Positions 50,676 through 60,712 are shown, counted from the first letter of the stretch. The stretch: 64,000 nucleotides of DNA from JACNIZ01 sp964344765 (GCA_964344765.1 CAYFOM010000001.1:124001-188000); one strand, 5' to 3'. Numbers and translations: made by a program. Notes: generated from the sequence alone by a model not told the origin.

Positions 50676-52367
50676 ATGCCTTACAATTCAATCGTGATGT
50701 GGCAACTTTCCTTGGCCCTGTTGGCAGCGCTGGCGCAAAACCCGCGCCAGCCCGAGACCCTTCATCCCGGATCCGCCGCCGGCGAAATCGCCGTTGCGTC
50801 GGCGAATGACCATAGTGCTGCCCTTTGGGTGGACAGCGCAACTCAGGATGTACAAGTGAGTTACGCCGACGGTCGTGGTGCGGAATGGGGGCCGTCGATG
50901 AGCATTGATGGCGACGCCGGCCTGGCAACAAAGTCGGTGACGTCGCGCTGCTTGGCGGCAACCGATAGCCACCTCTACGCGGTATGGATGGATGATCGCA
51001 ACGGCGCAACCGATGCCTATTGGGCGTCTTCGGCCGATGGCGGCATGACTTGGGGGCCGGAATTGCGCTTGGACGACGGCTATCCGGCCGGTGCGCAAGC
51101 GGTGAGCGATCTGCAGGTCGTCGCCGACAATAGTTACGTCTACATCGCGATGCGCGTGATGGGGCCAATGGGAAACGAGGACATCATGATGGCCCCGTCG
51201 ATGGACTACGGCGCCACGTGGAATGCAACGCTCAAAGCCAACGCAATGATGGCCGACTGCGACGCGATGGCGATTTGCTGTGAAGACCTCAACGTGTTCG
51301 TCGCCTGGGCCGACGAGCGCCACACCCCCGGAATGGACGACGTCTTCTTGCGCATGTCGCACGACGGCGGCGCCAACTGGATGATGAGCATGATGGACGA
51401 GCAAATTGATTCCAGTGGCATTGGCGTCGGCAACGCCGAAGGTGATCGCATGGAAATCACCGGTGGCATGACCGGTTTGGTCGTCGCGTGGATGGAAAAT
51501 CAAACCGCCACCACCGGCGCCGATTGTGAATTGCACGTGCGCTATTCGCCGGATGGCGGTCACATGTGGCCGATGCCTGAAACTACCCTGGCCAGCGGCG
51601 CCGACGTCAACGCGCCGACCTTGGCGATGGATCAAGCCACGATCGCAGTTGCGTGGCAGGATGATCGCAGTGGGAGCGATCAAATTTACGCGGCGGTTAG
51701 CAAAGACTTCACCTTCACTTGGACCGAACACGCGCTGAACAGCAACGGCGGCTCGCAACCGTCGCTGCACGGTTACGCCGATCTGTGGGGGATTAGCTGG
51801 TTGGACAACCCGGCCGCTCCGCGCACGCAAATGGCGGTTTCTCGCGACGGCGCGCTGAACTTCTTGCCTTCGGTCGCGCTGCAAGGCGCCCAAGCCGCGC
51901 ACCCGAAGATGGCGTTTAACCGCCGATACGAGAACTTCGTCGCGGCATGGGTTGAGCAGCCTAACGCAGCAAGTTCGGTGCACGCCGGCGGCCTGCGCTC
52001 GCAATCCTTGTGCGCAGTCAGCCCCGGATTTGCCGTCGGCGATCCGATTCACTTTGAAGCCGACCATTTCCCGATTGCCGATGCCGGCACACCGTTCGCG
52101 GTGCTGCTGTCCTCGGGCATGGGTTCTTACGCGCTGCCCTTTGGTGACGGCCGCAATACCGGTTTGTTGGATAACCCGTATCAGCCGGCTTACTTGCCGC
52201 TGCTATCCGCCACCATCGACCTTGCCGGTCACGGCGTCACCCCAACCCTGACGGTGCCCAACACCCCAGGCGCGACTTGGTACGCCGCCGGTTTGGCTTA
52301 CTTGTCGTCGGCGCATGCCACTTACTTGTTGCGCCTGACCGACGTCGTCGAAATTCAGGTTCAGTAG
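50676..52367 (+). CDS. Secreted Asp-box (BNR, sialidase-like) repeat protein
   Basis: The ATG at 50676 is 2 bases after the selenoprotein stop (563 residues; a second ATG at 50697 starts the signal MWQLSLALLAALAQ). The first 400 residues form a six-bladed-propeller-like region with repeated Asp-boxes (S-x-D-x-G-x-x-W): SSADGGMTW, SMDYGATW, SHDGGANW and SPDGGHMW. Between them lie strands such as YAVWMDDRNGATDAYWASSA and VFVAWADERHTPGMDDVFLR. Sialidase catalytic residues (Arg triad, Tyr-Glu) are not evident. The last 150 residues form a separate beta domain with FAVLLSSGMGSYALPFGDG, of a kind seen at the C-terminus of planctomycete secreted proteins. Probably a glycan-binding or lyase-like exoprotein, function not assigned. 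Confidence 0.7.
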   Translation: MPYNSIVMWQLSLALLAALAQNPRQPETLHPGSAAGEIAVASANDHSAALWVDSATQDVQVSYADGRGAEWGPSMSIDGDAGLATKSVTSRCLAATDSHLYAVWMDDRNGATDAYWASSADGGMTWGPELRLDDGYPAGAQAVSDLQVVADNSYVYIAMRVMGPMGNEDIMMAPSMDYGATWNATLKANAMMADCDAMAICCEDLNVFVAWADERHTPGMDDVFLRMSHDGGANWMMSMMDEQIDSSGIGVGNAEGDRMEITGGMTGLVVAWMENQTATTGADCELHVRYSPDGGHMWPMPETTLASGADVNAPTLAMDQATIAVAWQDDRSGSDQIYAAVSKDFTFTWTEHALNSNGGSQPSLHGYADLWGISWLDNPAAPRTQMAVSRDGALNFLPSVALQGAQAAHPKMAFNRRYENFVAAWVEQPNAASSVHAGGLRSQSLCAVSPGFAVGDPIHFEADHFPIADAGTPFAVLLSSGMGSYALPFGDGRNTGLLDNPYQPAYLPLLSATIDLAGHGVTPTLTVPNTPGATWYAAGLAYLSSAHATYLLRLTDVVEIQVQ

Positions 52368-52400
52368 CGGCTAAGGCAAAGTGCCGGTGGCTAGGCTCGC

Positions 52401-54044
52401 CTAGGGACCGTGCAAAATCGTGGTTGTAAAACCAGCGGTTGCCGACGTGCCGCCGATCCAACTCGGGTGCTCCAACAAAGCTTGCAGGTACATCTGTCGG
52501 CCAATCAGTGACGGCTGGTTTGGCAGCCAAATGGCTTGGGTATTGGTTCCGCTATTCGGCACCAGGAACGGACCTGCCACAGTCAAACTTGGACCTGCAC
52601 CCAGGTGCAGCTGAACGCCACGGAAGGGTCGTCCGGCGACGTCGGCTTGCAGATCGCCGCCCAACCACAGCGTGCTGAGCGGCACGCAATCGGTGTAGCC
52701 GATCGACATCGGCATACCTAAGCGCGCCGGGCTTTCCATGATCAAGCGCGGTTCCACGCCATTCGCGTCGGGAGTTGCGGCGCCGTAATTTTGATGAAAT
52801 AGCGGATCCTCGCTGCGCAGCAACGGCCGCACAAAAGGTCCAGTTGCCGACGCCACCCGTGGATCGATCAAGCCATCGGTTAAGAAGGCAAGTAAGTCAT
52901 CTTTCTCAGCCTGAGTGAAGCCGATCGGAGCGATGTGGATCGACTTATTGGCGTGATCAAAATCGCCGCCGCGATCATAAAAATCGATGACCTCACTGAG
53001 ATTCGCCGCCGAGCCATCGTGGAACAACGGCGCGCGCAACGCGACGTTGCGCAAACCCGGAGTCAGCATTTTGCCGTCGTCGTTCGGGTCGCCGGTGATT
53101 GCACCACGGCCCAAATCGGCAGCAACCTCATGCACACCGGTGTATTGAAATTGCTGGCGGCCGAGCTGCGGGAAGGTGTGGCATTGCATGCACCTGCCTT
53201 TGAACTGAAAATGCCCCATGCCGCGAATTTGCTGATCGGTCAACGCGTTGGGATCGCCGTTCATGTAATTGTCGAGCGGCGTTTGATCGGAAAACAACGT
53301 GCGTTCATAAGCAGCTATAGCAAACGCAATGCGATCGACGTCGACGCCGGGCGTGCCGAAGACTTCGGTGAAAAGTTCGTCGTAGCTGCGCCCACCTAAC
53401 CAGGCGGAAAGCGCGGCGGGCACTTGCGGCGAAAGTGCCAGTGCGGTCATCGGCGCCAAATCAGCGGCGGCAGTCAACCAATCGCGGCCGACAAAAGCCA
53501 TTTCCACATCGCTCATCGGCGGGCCGACAGCTTGACTTTCCAACGCGGCCCAAGCGGGCAGTACCAGTTGTCCGGTGACCGGGTTGCTGTAGCTGAATTC
53601 AGCGCGGCCGTCCCAAAACAGCACCGCGTTCAGCAGTGCATTGATGGCCGGGCTCGCTTTGCGATTGGTGACTTGGCGATGAACGCCGAACAGATCCGAA
53701 CTCAGATATGTTCCATAGGCGTCGCGGCGGAAGACGCCGGGCGAACCCTGCACGTCGTCGGCGGTGTGGAAGAGTCCATCGGCACCAGGGTGAAGCGCTT
53801 CGTCGCCAAAGGATCGCGGATCGCTGCCGCCGGATTCAGGGATATGGCAAGTGCCGCAAGCCACCGACTGAGACGACGACAATTGCTCATCCCAAAACAA
53901 AGCCATGCCCAGCGCAACCTTCTCCGGCGTGCTCGGATTCCCGCCGGGCTCAGGCGGCGGCACTAACCACTGTGCAGTCGCGGCGGTGGCAGCGACGGCT
54001 TGCAGCAGGAAAACGCAGGCGAGGGATGGAAGGGGAGCGCGCAT
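52401..54044 (-). CDS. Di-haem cytochrome c peroxidase-family protein
   Basis: The ATG at 54044 gives 547 residues with a signal peptide (PSLACVFLLQAVAATAATAQ). Two CxxCH motifs are present: VACGTCHIPESGGSDPRSFG (haem 1, residues about 63-67) and GRCMQCHTFPQLGRQ (haem 2, about 310). MALFWDEQLSSSQSVACGTC with NAVLFWDGRAE and YERTLFSDQTPLDNYMNGDP are standard MauG/CcpA-type segments; PGLRNVALRAPLFHDG matches the C-terminal TPxLRNVxxTxPYFHDG motif. The last 130 residues form an extra beta-rich C-terminal domain. It reduces hydrogen peroxide or modifies a substrate in the periplasm. Next to a peroxiredoxin, so a shared oxidative-stress role is plausible. Confidence 0.85.
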   Translation of the reverse strand: MRAPLPSLACVFLLQAVAATAATAQWLVPPPEPGGNPSTPEKVALGMALFWDEQLSSSQSVACGTCHIPESGGSDPRSFGDEALHPGADGLFHTADDVQGSPGVFRRDAYGTYLSSDLFGVHRQVTNRKASPAINALLNAVLFWDGRAEFSYSNPVTGQLVLPAWAALESQAVGPPMSDVEMAFVGRDWLTAAADLAPMTALALSPQVPAALSAWLGGRSYDELFTEVFGTPGVDVDRIAFAIAAYERTLFSDQTPLDNYMNGDPNALTDQQIRGMGHFQFKGRCMQCHTFPQLGRQQFQYTGVHEVAADLGRGAITGDPNDDGKMLTPGLRNVALRAPLFHDGSAANLSEVIDFYDRGGDFDHANKSIHIAPIGFTQAEKDDLLAFLTDGLIDPRVASATGPFVRPLLRSEDPLFHQNYGAATPDANGVEPRLIMESPARLGMPMSIGYTDCVPLSTLWLGGDLQADVAGRPFRGVQLHLGAGPSLTVAGPFLVPNSGTNTQAIWLPNQPSLIGRQMYLQALLEHPSWIGGTSATAGFTTTILHGP

Positions 54045-54080
54045 GACAGGCTTTTCTAAGCCTATCACGCAAAGCAAGTC

Positions 54081-56351
54081 CTACTTGGCTTTCATCGTCT
54101 GCTTGAACTTGTAGACGCGGTCCGGCTTCGGCGATTTTTTCTGCACCCGATCCGAATCCGGCCAGCGCACCTGGATTTCGACTCGGCCGCCGTAATCCCC
54201 CAAACCGAAATGCACAATCGGTTCGTCTTGCGAAGTGGTGCCGCGCGCGTTGTGCAAATGGCGCACCCACGATCGAGGTTCGGCTTCGTCTACGCTGGTC
54301 ACGGTGACGATTGCGCCAAACGCCGACGAATCTTTGCCCTTACATTGCAGCGCGACGCGGATGTAGTGATTGTCGTTGCCTGAATTACGCAGCAGGCGGA
54401 CGCCATTTGAGGACGCGTAAACCACATCTAAAAAGCCGTCGCCGTCAAAGTCCAGCCATGCCTGGCCCCAGCCATGGAAAGCTGCCGCGTTGGCGCGGAA
54501 GGTGATCGGTTGGAAGTTGCCGTTGCCGTCGTTTTGGAACAGCGCCGACGGCACGCCTTCGTAAATGCAAGTCAGCGATAGATCCAAGTCGCCGTCGTTA
54601 TCGATGTCGATGAACGCCGGATCAGAATGCGTTTCTTGAAAGCGAATGCCGCGTTCGATGGATTGATCGACGAAGGTGCCGTCGCCTTGGTTGATCAACA
54701 GCATCGACTGGTTGGAAAAGCCTTGGCGAATGAAGCGCGGGTGGGCAAGGTTGGCTGAGAATAAATCCAAATCACCGTCGTTGTCGACGTCGCCCCAGCA
54801 ACTGCCGATGGTATGGCCCATGTAGTTGCCGTCGGCGGGCATGACCACGCCTTTGATGCCGGCACCGGCGGAGGCATCAACCAGCGCGCCGTCTTGATAG
54901 CGCCAATGGAAGTTGGGTTGCAGGCGGTAATTGGAAACGAAGATTTCGCTGTGGCCGTCGCCGTCGACGTCGGCAGGGGAAACACCGCGGCCGCACCACG
55001 GGCCGTCTTCGTTGACGCCGGCGTCTTTGGAACGATCGGCGAAGGTGCCGTCGCCTAAATTTTCGATTAAGACGTCGGGATGGCCGACGGCCATCGGGTT
55101 TTCATAAAGCGCAAAATACAAATCCAAATCGCCGTCATCGTCGTAGTCCACCCACGCGCTTCCCTCCGGCGAGGCGACCAATTTGACCTGATCTAAGCCG
55201 CTGGCTTGAGTCACATCTTCGAAGTGAAACTTGCCGCGTTTGCCGAGGTTGCGATACAGCGTGGGATGGCCGCCGCGGGCAATCAGCAAATCCAAGTAGC
55301 CATCGCCGTCGTAATCGCCGAACAACGCACCGAGCCCGGTTTGGGTCACGCCGCGCTCCTTGCCGACGTTGACGAACTTGCCTTTGCGGTTTTCGAAAAG
55401 ATGACCGCAGAAACATAAATCCGGATCGCCGTCTTGGTCAAAGTCGGCTGCGGCAACGCGCGAAACGCGGAAATCGGCCAATCCGACTTCAGCGGTGACG
55501 TCTTCAAAGCGAACGCTGGGCTCGGCTTCCATCTCGAACAGCGGATGCCCTTCACCGATGGCTTTTCCATGCAAAAAAGTTGCCAGAGCGATGGTGTTGA
55601 AGGCTTTGTCGGTATCCACCTCAACCTCTCGTCGTGCTTTCAACTCATCCACCGACGGCCCGATACCGGCCATCGGCCCGGTGTATTCATATTGAGCGCA
55701 GGTTTGCTGCCAAGCCGACGTGAAAACCGATTGCGCCAACTCCATGATGCGATCATTGCTTTGAAACGCGCGCAAATAGCCGTCCACATAACGACGTCCT
55801 AAGTCGGCTTCGGTATCGGCATCTTTCTCTTCTTGAGCCTTGCGAATCCGCGCTTCAAAAAACTCACAATACTGCGCCGCTTCGTCGTCCTTGCCTTCCT
55901 TCAAAGACGCCATCAGCAAGCGCGTCGCCGCGATCGGCGCATAGCGACTGCTTTGGAACTTTTCGTATAGCGGCGTCCAACATTTGCGGTTAAAGGCCGG
56001 GTCAAAGTTTGCCCAGCAATGCGAGTAGATGGTGTTGACCACCTCGACCATCGGCGAGCCCAAACCAGGAAGCGCGTCGTCCAGAACCACGCCCGAATCC
56101 TGCAATTTAGTCAATGCGGCATAGCACTGCTCAAACTGTTGCAAACCGGCATGGCCAATTGCCGCGTAGCTCAGAGCTAGCGAAAGATTTTCTTCGTTTT
56201 GGGCTTCCTCCTCAGCCAAAGCTACAACTTCGGCCCATGCTTCTTTGCCGCGTAATTCCTGCGCTTTGCCGGCGAAATCCTCTTGAGCGGAAGCAACCGG
56301 AACCGCAAAAAGCGAAACCAACAATGCCAAAATCAAAGACGGGGAGGTCAT
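54081..56351 (-). CDS. Exported FG-GAP/VCBS and ASPIC-UnbV protein
   Basis: A 756-residue protein with a signal peptide (LILALLVSLFAVPVASAQE). The first 250 residues form TPR-like helices (ALSYAAIGHAGLQQFEQCYA). Seven calcium-binding VCBS/FG-GAP repeats follow, each with a D-x-D-x-D-G-x-x-D pattern: ADFDQDGDPDLCF, GDYDGDGYLDLLI, VDYDDDGDLDLYF, ADVDGDGHSEIFV, GDVDNDGDLDLFS, IDIDNDGDLDLSL and LDFDGDGFLDVVYA. The C-terminal ASPIC/UnbV domain is seen in YIRVALQCKGKDSSAFGAIV and FGLGDYGGRVEIQVRWPDSD. Such proteins occur at the outside of planctomycete cells; their function is not established. The start is divergent from the FAD-oxidase gene by 42 bases. Confidence 0.85.
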   Translation of the reverse strand: MTSPSLILALLVSLFAVPVASAQEDFAGKAQELRGKEAWAEVVALAEEEAQNEENLSLALSYAAIGHAGLQQFEQCYAALTKLQDSGVVLDDALPGLGSPMVEVVNTIYSHCWANFDPAFNRKCWTPLYEKFQSSRYAPIAATRLLMASLKEGKDDEAAQYCEFFEARIRKAQEEKDADTEADLGRRYVDGYLRAFQSNDRIMELAQSVFTSAWQQTCAQYEYTGPMAGIGPSVDELKARREVEVDTDKAFNTIALATFLHGKAIGEGHPLFEMEAEPSVRFEDVTAEVGLADFRVSRVAAADFDQDGDPDLCFCGHLFENRKGKFVNVGKERGVTQTGLGALFGDYDGDGYLDLLIARGGHPTLYRNLGKRGKFHFEDVTQASGLDQVKLVASPEGSAWVDYDDDGDLDLYFALYENPMAVGHPDVLIENLGDGTFADRSKDAGVNEDGPWCGRGVSPADVDGDGHSEIFVSNYRLQPNFHWRYQDGALVDASAGAGIKGVVMPADGNYMGHTIGSCWGDVDNDGDLDLFSANLAHPRFIRQGFSNQSMLLINQGDGTFVDQSIERGIRFQETHSDPAFIDIDNDGDLDLSLTCIYEGVPSALFQNDGNGNFQPITFRANAAAFHGWGQAWLDFDGDGFLDVVYASSNGVRLLRNSGNDNHYIRVALQCKGKDSSAFGAIVTVTSVDEAEPRSWVRHLHNARGTTSQDEPIVHFGLGDYGGRVEIQVRWPDSDRVQKKSPKPDRVYKFKQTMKAK

Positions 56352-56393
56352 GCAAACATTGTATTGCGCCGCCGTTCATGCCACCATTCAGGA

Positions 56394-58076
56394 ATGGCAG
56401 GAACGCGTCCGGCAACCGCAGCCAACTCCCCGCAGGCAAAACGACGTTGGTGGGGTTGGGGAACCGTCGATAAAGGCTTTCCGCTGCCGACCCATTCGCG
56501 GCAGACTTTGTTCGCTGAACTCGGCATCGATCCGCGCGAACCCAGTGGCGACGAACCACATTTGCCGACTCTGCCTCCGTCGGCGCTCGACGCAATCGAA
56601 AGCGCCTCTGCAACCGACAACGCATCCACAACCGCCCGCTTGCGCCCACCTTGCAATTTGGAAACGGATTTTGCCGCTCGTCTCCGGTGTGCAAGCGGCC
56701 GCAGCACGCCGGATCTGATCCGTTTACGTTTCGACCGTCTGACCCATGCTCCAGATGCAGTTGCAGTGCCGGCCGATGAAGACGAAATCGCCGCATTAAT
56801 GCAATGGGCGGCACAGGAAGACGTCGCCCTTGTGCCTTTTGGCGGGGGTACCAGCGTGGTCGGTGGCGTTACCGCTTTGCGCGGTGACAAGCGCGCGGTG
56901 TTTGCGGTAGATCTGCGCAAGCTGAACCGTTTGCTCAGCTTAGAGCCTGAATCCGGGCTGGCGCGTGCCCAAGCCGGAATGCTGGGCCCTGATTTAGAAC
57001 GCCAATTGCAAAGCAAAGGCTATTCACTCGGCCATTTCCCGCAGTCGTTTGAATTCTCAACCTTAGGCGGCTGGTTGGCGACGCGCTCCGCCGGTCAAAA
57101 CTCGACGCTTTACGGCAAAATCGAACATATGGCGGCGGCGGTGCGCATGGTCGCACCAACCGGAATCATCGAAAGCCGCGCGCTGCCGGCCTGTGCCACC
57201 GGTCCTGAGCTGGACCAGCTCATGATTGGCAGCGAAGGCGTGCTCGGTATTTTGACCGAAGGCACGATGCGCGTGCATCCGACGCCGAGCAGCACCGCTT
57301 ATCAATCCTTTTTCTTCCCCGACTTTGCCAGTGGCTTTGCAGCATCACGCGAAATCATGCAGGCCGGCCTCCGCCCCGCAGTGTTCCGGCTCAGCGATCA
57401 AACCGAAACGCGGCTTCTGATGCAACTCGGTGGAGCGGACCGATCGCGCGGCGTCAAGCTGCTGCGCATGCTGGGCAAGGGCCGCTACCTGGACGGCTGT
57501 CATTTCATGCTCGGTCACGAGGGCGATGAAAAATTAGTACGTGCTCAATCCGCGCTTTGCACGCGCATTGCAAGGCGTGCCGGCGGTATGGGCATCGGCG
57601 GTGGCCCTGGGCGCAAATGGGAGAAAGAGCGCTTCGAGTTGCCGTACTTCCGCGACACCTTGCTCGACATCGGCGTCGTGGTCGAGACCTTTGAGACCGC
57701 CGCCCCTTGGGCGCAGCTGCCGGCGTTGCATCATGCATTGCAGAAGTTGCCGGCTACTTTGATTTTGGCGCACATCTCGCATGCTTACCAAGATGGCGCT
57801 TCGCTTTACATCACCTGGTTGGCCGACGCCCCCGATCCGGACCAAGCGCTGGAGCTTTGGCAAAAGGTCAAAGACGCCGCCGGTGAAATCATCATGCGCC
57901 ACGGCGCGACGATCAGCCATCATCACGCCGTCGGCACTGATCACCGACCTTGGATGGCGCAGGAGCGCGGCGAGGGGCAAATGCAAATCCTTCGCTCGCT
58001 GAAGCAAAGCCTGGATCCGCAGGGTATTTTAAATCCGGGCAAGTTGATCCCCGACTTCCAAAACGATTCTGCATGA
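56394..58076 (+). CDS. FAD-linked oxidase, alkyldihydroxyacetonephosphate synthase-like
   Basis: The ATG at 56394 gives 560 residues; the frame is open further upstream over the divergent gene, but KRRWWGWG near the N-terminus is a typical start of AGPS-like proteins. The PCMH-type FAD domain shows VALVPFGGGTSVVGGVTALR, LARAQAGMLGPDLERQLQSK and PQSFEFSTLGGWLATRSAGQ, then YGKIEHMAAAVRMVAPTGII. HGATISHHHAVGTDHRPWMA near the C-terminus is the active-site HHH motif of the family, and LDPQGILNPGKLIP closes it. It would exchange the acyl group of acyl-DHAP for a fatty alcohol in ether-lipid synthesis. Stop overlaps the glpD start by ATGA, consistent with that role. Confidence 0.82.
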   Translation: MAGTRPATAANSPQAKRRWWGWGTVDKGFPLPTHSRQTLFAELGIDPREPSGDEPHLPTLPPSALDAIESASATDNASTTARLRPPCNLETDFAARLRCASGRSTPDLIRLRFDRLTHAPDAVAVPADEDEIAALMQWAAQEDVALVPFGGGTSVVGGVTALRGDKRAVFAVDLRKLNRLLSLEPESGLARAQAGMLGPDLERQLQSKGYSLGHFPQSFEFSTLGGWLATRSAGQNSTLYGKIEHMAAAVRMVAPTGIIESRALPACATGPELDQLMIGSEGVLGILTEGTMRVHPTPSSTAYQSFFFPDFASGFAASREIMQAGLRPAVFRLSDQTETRLLMQLGGADRSRGVKLLRMLGKGRYLDGCHFMLGHEGDEKLVRAQSALCTRIARRAGGMGIGGGPGRKWEKERFELPYFRDTLLDIGVVVETFETAAPWAQLPALHHALQKLPATLILAHISHAYQDGASLYITWLADAPDPDQALELWQKVKDAAGEIIMRHGATISHHHAVGTDHRPWMAQERGEGQMQILRSLKQSLDPQGILNPGKLIPDFQNDSA

Positions 58077-59731
58077 CCGCGTCTTCCGCCCACGCCGAGC
58101 AAAAACGCCGCGCTTTGGAGCGGGCGAACGGGCCGATGCCGACCTGGTCGCGTGGCGGGCATGCGGATGACTGGCAAAAACTTGGCGAACAGCAGTGGGA
58201 CGTGCTGGTGATCGGCGGTGGCATTACCGGTTGCGGTGTGGCGTTGGATGCTGCGGCTCGCGGACTCAAGGTCGCGCTGGTCGAGAAACATGACTTCGCT
58301 TCCGGCACTAGCAGCCGCTCGTCAAAATTGATTCACGGCGGTTTGCGCTACCTGCGCGAAGGTCAGTTTTCGGTCACACGCGAGTCGTCGCGGGAGAAAC
58401 GGTGTATTAAAGAGTTGGCGCCGCATTTGGTCGACGACCTGCCCTTCTTGTTGGCTTCGCCGCGCGGTTTCTGGAATCGCTTCAAGCTGCATATCGGCTT
58501 GACCATTTACGACCGGTTGGCCAAGTATCCGTCGGCGATGCGCCACAAACGTCTAAGCCAAGAACTCGCCAAGCAGCGCATGCCTGGTTTATGTGAGCAA
58601 CGCTACGACGGCGGCTTTTTGTTTTACGACGGCCGCGCCGATGATTGCCGCTTAACCCTTCACGTTGCCAAGTCTGCGGTCAAGCAGGGCGCTACCTTGC
58701 TCAATTACGTCAAGGTTTTGGACTTGAGCGACAACACGGCAGTTGTGCGGAATGAAATCACCAACGCGGTGCAATCCGTCCAGGCTGCAAGCATCGTGTT
58801 GGCTACCGGCGTTTGGTGCGACGAACTGCATCCATCCGATCAAGCCTTGGTGCGCCCATCGATGGGCGTGCACCTGATTTTCGATGCCGCCGATGTGCCC
58901 TGCCAAGACGCCGTCATCCTGCCGACACCGGGAACCAACGGCGCAGTTTTCCTGATTCGTGACGGTAGCGACGTCATCGCCGGCACCTCCGATGAGTTTT
59001 ATGACGGTGCGTTGGATCAACCTACACCGCTGGCGGATCACGTCGACACTATTTTGCGACGCATCAATAGTGCACTTCCGAAAGCAAAGCTGCGCCGCGA
59101 GCAAATCCGCAGCAGTTATGCCGGTTTGCGACCACTGCTGCAAGCCGAGGGCAGCGACGCCACCAAACTTTCGCGCGATGAGGTCGTGCTGGGCGAGGCG
59201 CCGGGGGTGATCACCATCACCGGCGGAAAATTGACCACCTACCGCAAAATGGCGGCCGACGTCGTCGACCGAGTCGTAGAGGGCTTAGGCAAAGGCGTGC
59301 GCAATTGCTTCACAAACGAACTTCCGCTTTTTGCCTTCCCCGGCATGAATCAAGCATTGCCAAGCGAGTCCAATCAACCGCCTGAGCGGAAGTTGGATTG
59401 GCTGCGGGCTTACGGTACCGAGCTTTATGGTGTGGAGGATTTCAGCAGCGCAAATGGCGGAGCCGAACCACTGGTCGCCGGTCGATCCCACACCGTCGGC
59501 GAAGCACGTTATCTACTGGATTATGAACGCGCGATGACCTTGTCGGATTTGCTGTGCCGACGCACTCGCCTTGCCAATTACGAGTGGGAGGCCAGTCAAG
59601 CGTCGGCGTTGAAGATTGCGGTGGCGTTGCGTGAGCACACCGAATGGGATGCGCAACAAGAAGTGCAGCAGTTCTGGCAGGAAAGCAAGCAGTTCCAAGA
59701 GCAGACGGCCAACCCAGCGGAGGAAGACTAA
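58073..59731 (+). CDS. glpD: Aerobic glycerol-3-phosphate dehydrogenase (FAD)
   Basis: The ATG at 58073 overlaps the previous stop by 4 bases and gives 552 residues. The FAD dinucleotide motif is VLVIGGGITGCGVALDAAAR, then GTSSRSSKLIHGGLRYL for the conserved DAO-type segment. GAVFLIRDGSDVIAGTSDEF, SSYAGLRPLLQAEGSDATKL and ITITGGKLTTYRKMAADVVD match GlpD-type enzymes. It oxidises glycerol 3-phosphate to dihydroxyacetone phosphate at the membrane. Since the upstream gene looks like an acyl-DHAP-using enzyme, it may supply or balance DHAP for ether-lipid synthesis. A C-terminal GlpD-C domain lies after residue 440. Confidence 0.9.
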   Translation: MTASSAHAEQKRRALERANGPMPTWSRGGHADDWQKLGEQQWDVLVIGGGITGCGVALDAAARGLKVALVEKHDFASGTSSRSSKLIHGGLRYLREGQFSVTRESSREKRCIKELAPHLVDDLPFLLASPRGFWNRFKLHIGLTIYDRLAKYPSAMRHKRLSQELAKQRMPGLCEQRYDGGFLFYDGRADDCRLTLHVAKSAVKQGATLLNYVKVLDLSDNTAVVRNEITNAVQSVQAASIVLATGVWCDELHPSDQALVRPSMGVHLIFDAADVPCQDAVILPTPGTNGAVFLIRDGSDVIAGTSDEFYDGALDQPTPLADHVDTILRRINSALPKAKLRREQIRSSYAGLRPLLQAEGSDATKLSRDEVVLGEAPGVITITGGKLTTYRKMAADVVDRVVEGLGKGVRNCFTNELPLFAFPGMNQALPSESNQPPERKLDWLRAYGTELYGVEDFSSANGGAEPLVAGRSHTVGEARYLLDYERAMTLSDLLCRRTRLANYEWEASQASALKIAVALREHTEWDAQQEVQQFWQESKQFQEQTANPAEED

Positions 59732-59734
59732 GCG

Positions 59735-60643
59735 ATGGCCGCGATTCAATGCATTGCGCATGGGCGCATGATCGGTCGCCATAAGTTGGAGCAACTGGGC
59801 AAACGCGAAGGCTTCGAGATTGCTTGGACCAGCGGACCGCGGCAGATGGAGCAGATGGCGCAAACCGCTATCGACAGCGGATGTCAGCGCTTGTTGGTTG
59901 CCGGCGGCGATGGAAGTTTGCAGGAGGCAGCGCAGGCCTTAGCAGGCAGCGGCACGGCGATGGCGGTGATTCCCGGCGGCACAGGGAACGATTTTGCTCG
60001 CAGCGTCGGCGTGGATGCTGATTTGGAAGCGGCGGTTCGCACGGCATTGACCGGCGAAATCCGGGCGGTGGACGTCGGCTTGGCCAGCACTGCGGATACC
60101 GAGGGTGCCCATCAACCAACCGGCAGCACCGAGCGGTGGTTCGTCAACATAGCCGAGGTCGGTTTTGGCGCCGGGGTGGTGGGGCATATGAACCACTTCG
60201 CCCGCTATGCCGGCAAGGGGCTGGCCTACCCAATTGGAATTTTGACCGGGGTTTTGTGGTTGAAGCACCACCATGTGCGCTGCTTGGTCGACGGCGAAGA
60301 AATGGAGTTCAAGCGGCTGGTCAATCTGGTCATCGCCAACGGCCGCTACTTCGGCCGCGGCATGAAACCGGCTCCGGATGCCCAGCTGGACGACGGCTTT
60401 TTCGACGTTCTAGCCATCCAAAACCTCGGTAGATTGGCCATTGCCCGCCGTTTTCCCGAGCTCAAGCAGGGACCTCCCCCGAACGACCCTGATATGCAGA
60501 CCTTCCGCTGCCGTCGCATCGAGATCCTCAGTGAAGCCATCGCCACCGAGGCAGACGGCGAGGTCTTGGGCAACACCCCAGCAATCTTCGAGATTCACGC
60601 CGGAAAATTAGACGTTGTTTTTCCGGCCGCTGTCTCAAGTTGA
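59735..60643 (+). CDS. Diacylglycerol/lipid kinase (YegS/DagK-like)
   Basis: A 302-residue member of the diacylglycerol-kinase catalytic-domain family. RLLVAGGDGSLQEAAQALAG contains the nucleotide-binding GGDGS motif and MAVIPGGTGNDFARSVGV the GGTxNDFxR motif. FVNIAEVGFGAGVVGHMNHF and LVIANGRYFGRGMKPAPDAQ, then DDGFFDVLAI, complete the family pattern. It phosphorylates a lipid such as diacylglycerol or an alkylglycerol. It starts 3 bases after glpD's stop and thus belongs with the ether-lipid/glycerolipid operon. Confidence 0.87.
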   Translation: MAAIQCIAHGRMIGRHKLEQLGKREGFEIAWTSGPRQMEQMAQTAIDSGCQRLLVAGGDGSLQEAAQALAGSGTAMAVIPGGTGNDFARSVGVDADLEAAVRTALTGEIRAVDVGLASTADTEGAHQPTGSTERWFVNIAEVGFGAGVVGHMNHFARYAGKGLAYPIGILTGVLWLKHHHVRCLVDGEEMEFKRLVNLVIANGRYFGRGMKPAPDAQLDDGFFDVLAIQNLGRLAIARRFPELKQGPPPNDPDMQTFRCRRIEILSEAIATEADGEVLGNTPAIFEIHAGKLDVVFPAAVSS

Positions 60644-60712
60644 TGCACTCCGCCCGACGATAAATGAGCTGGTGCCCCTGCATCCTAGCCACTTGCCCAG
60701 GCAGTGCGGTCC

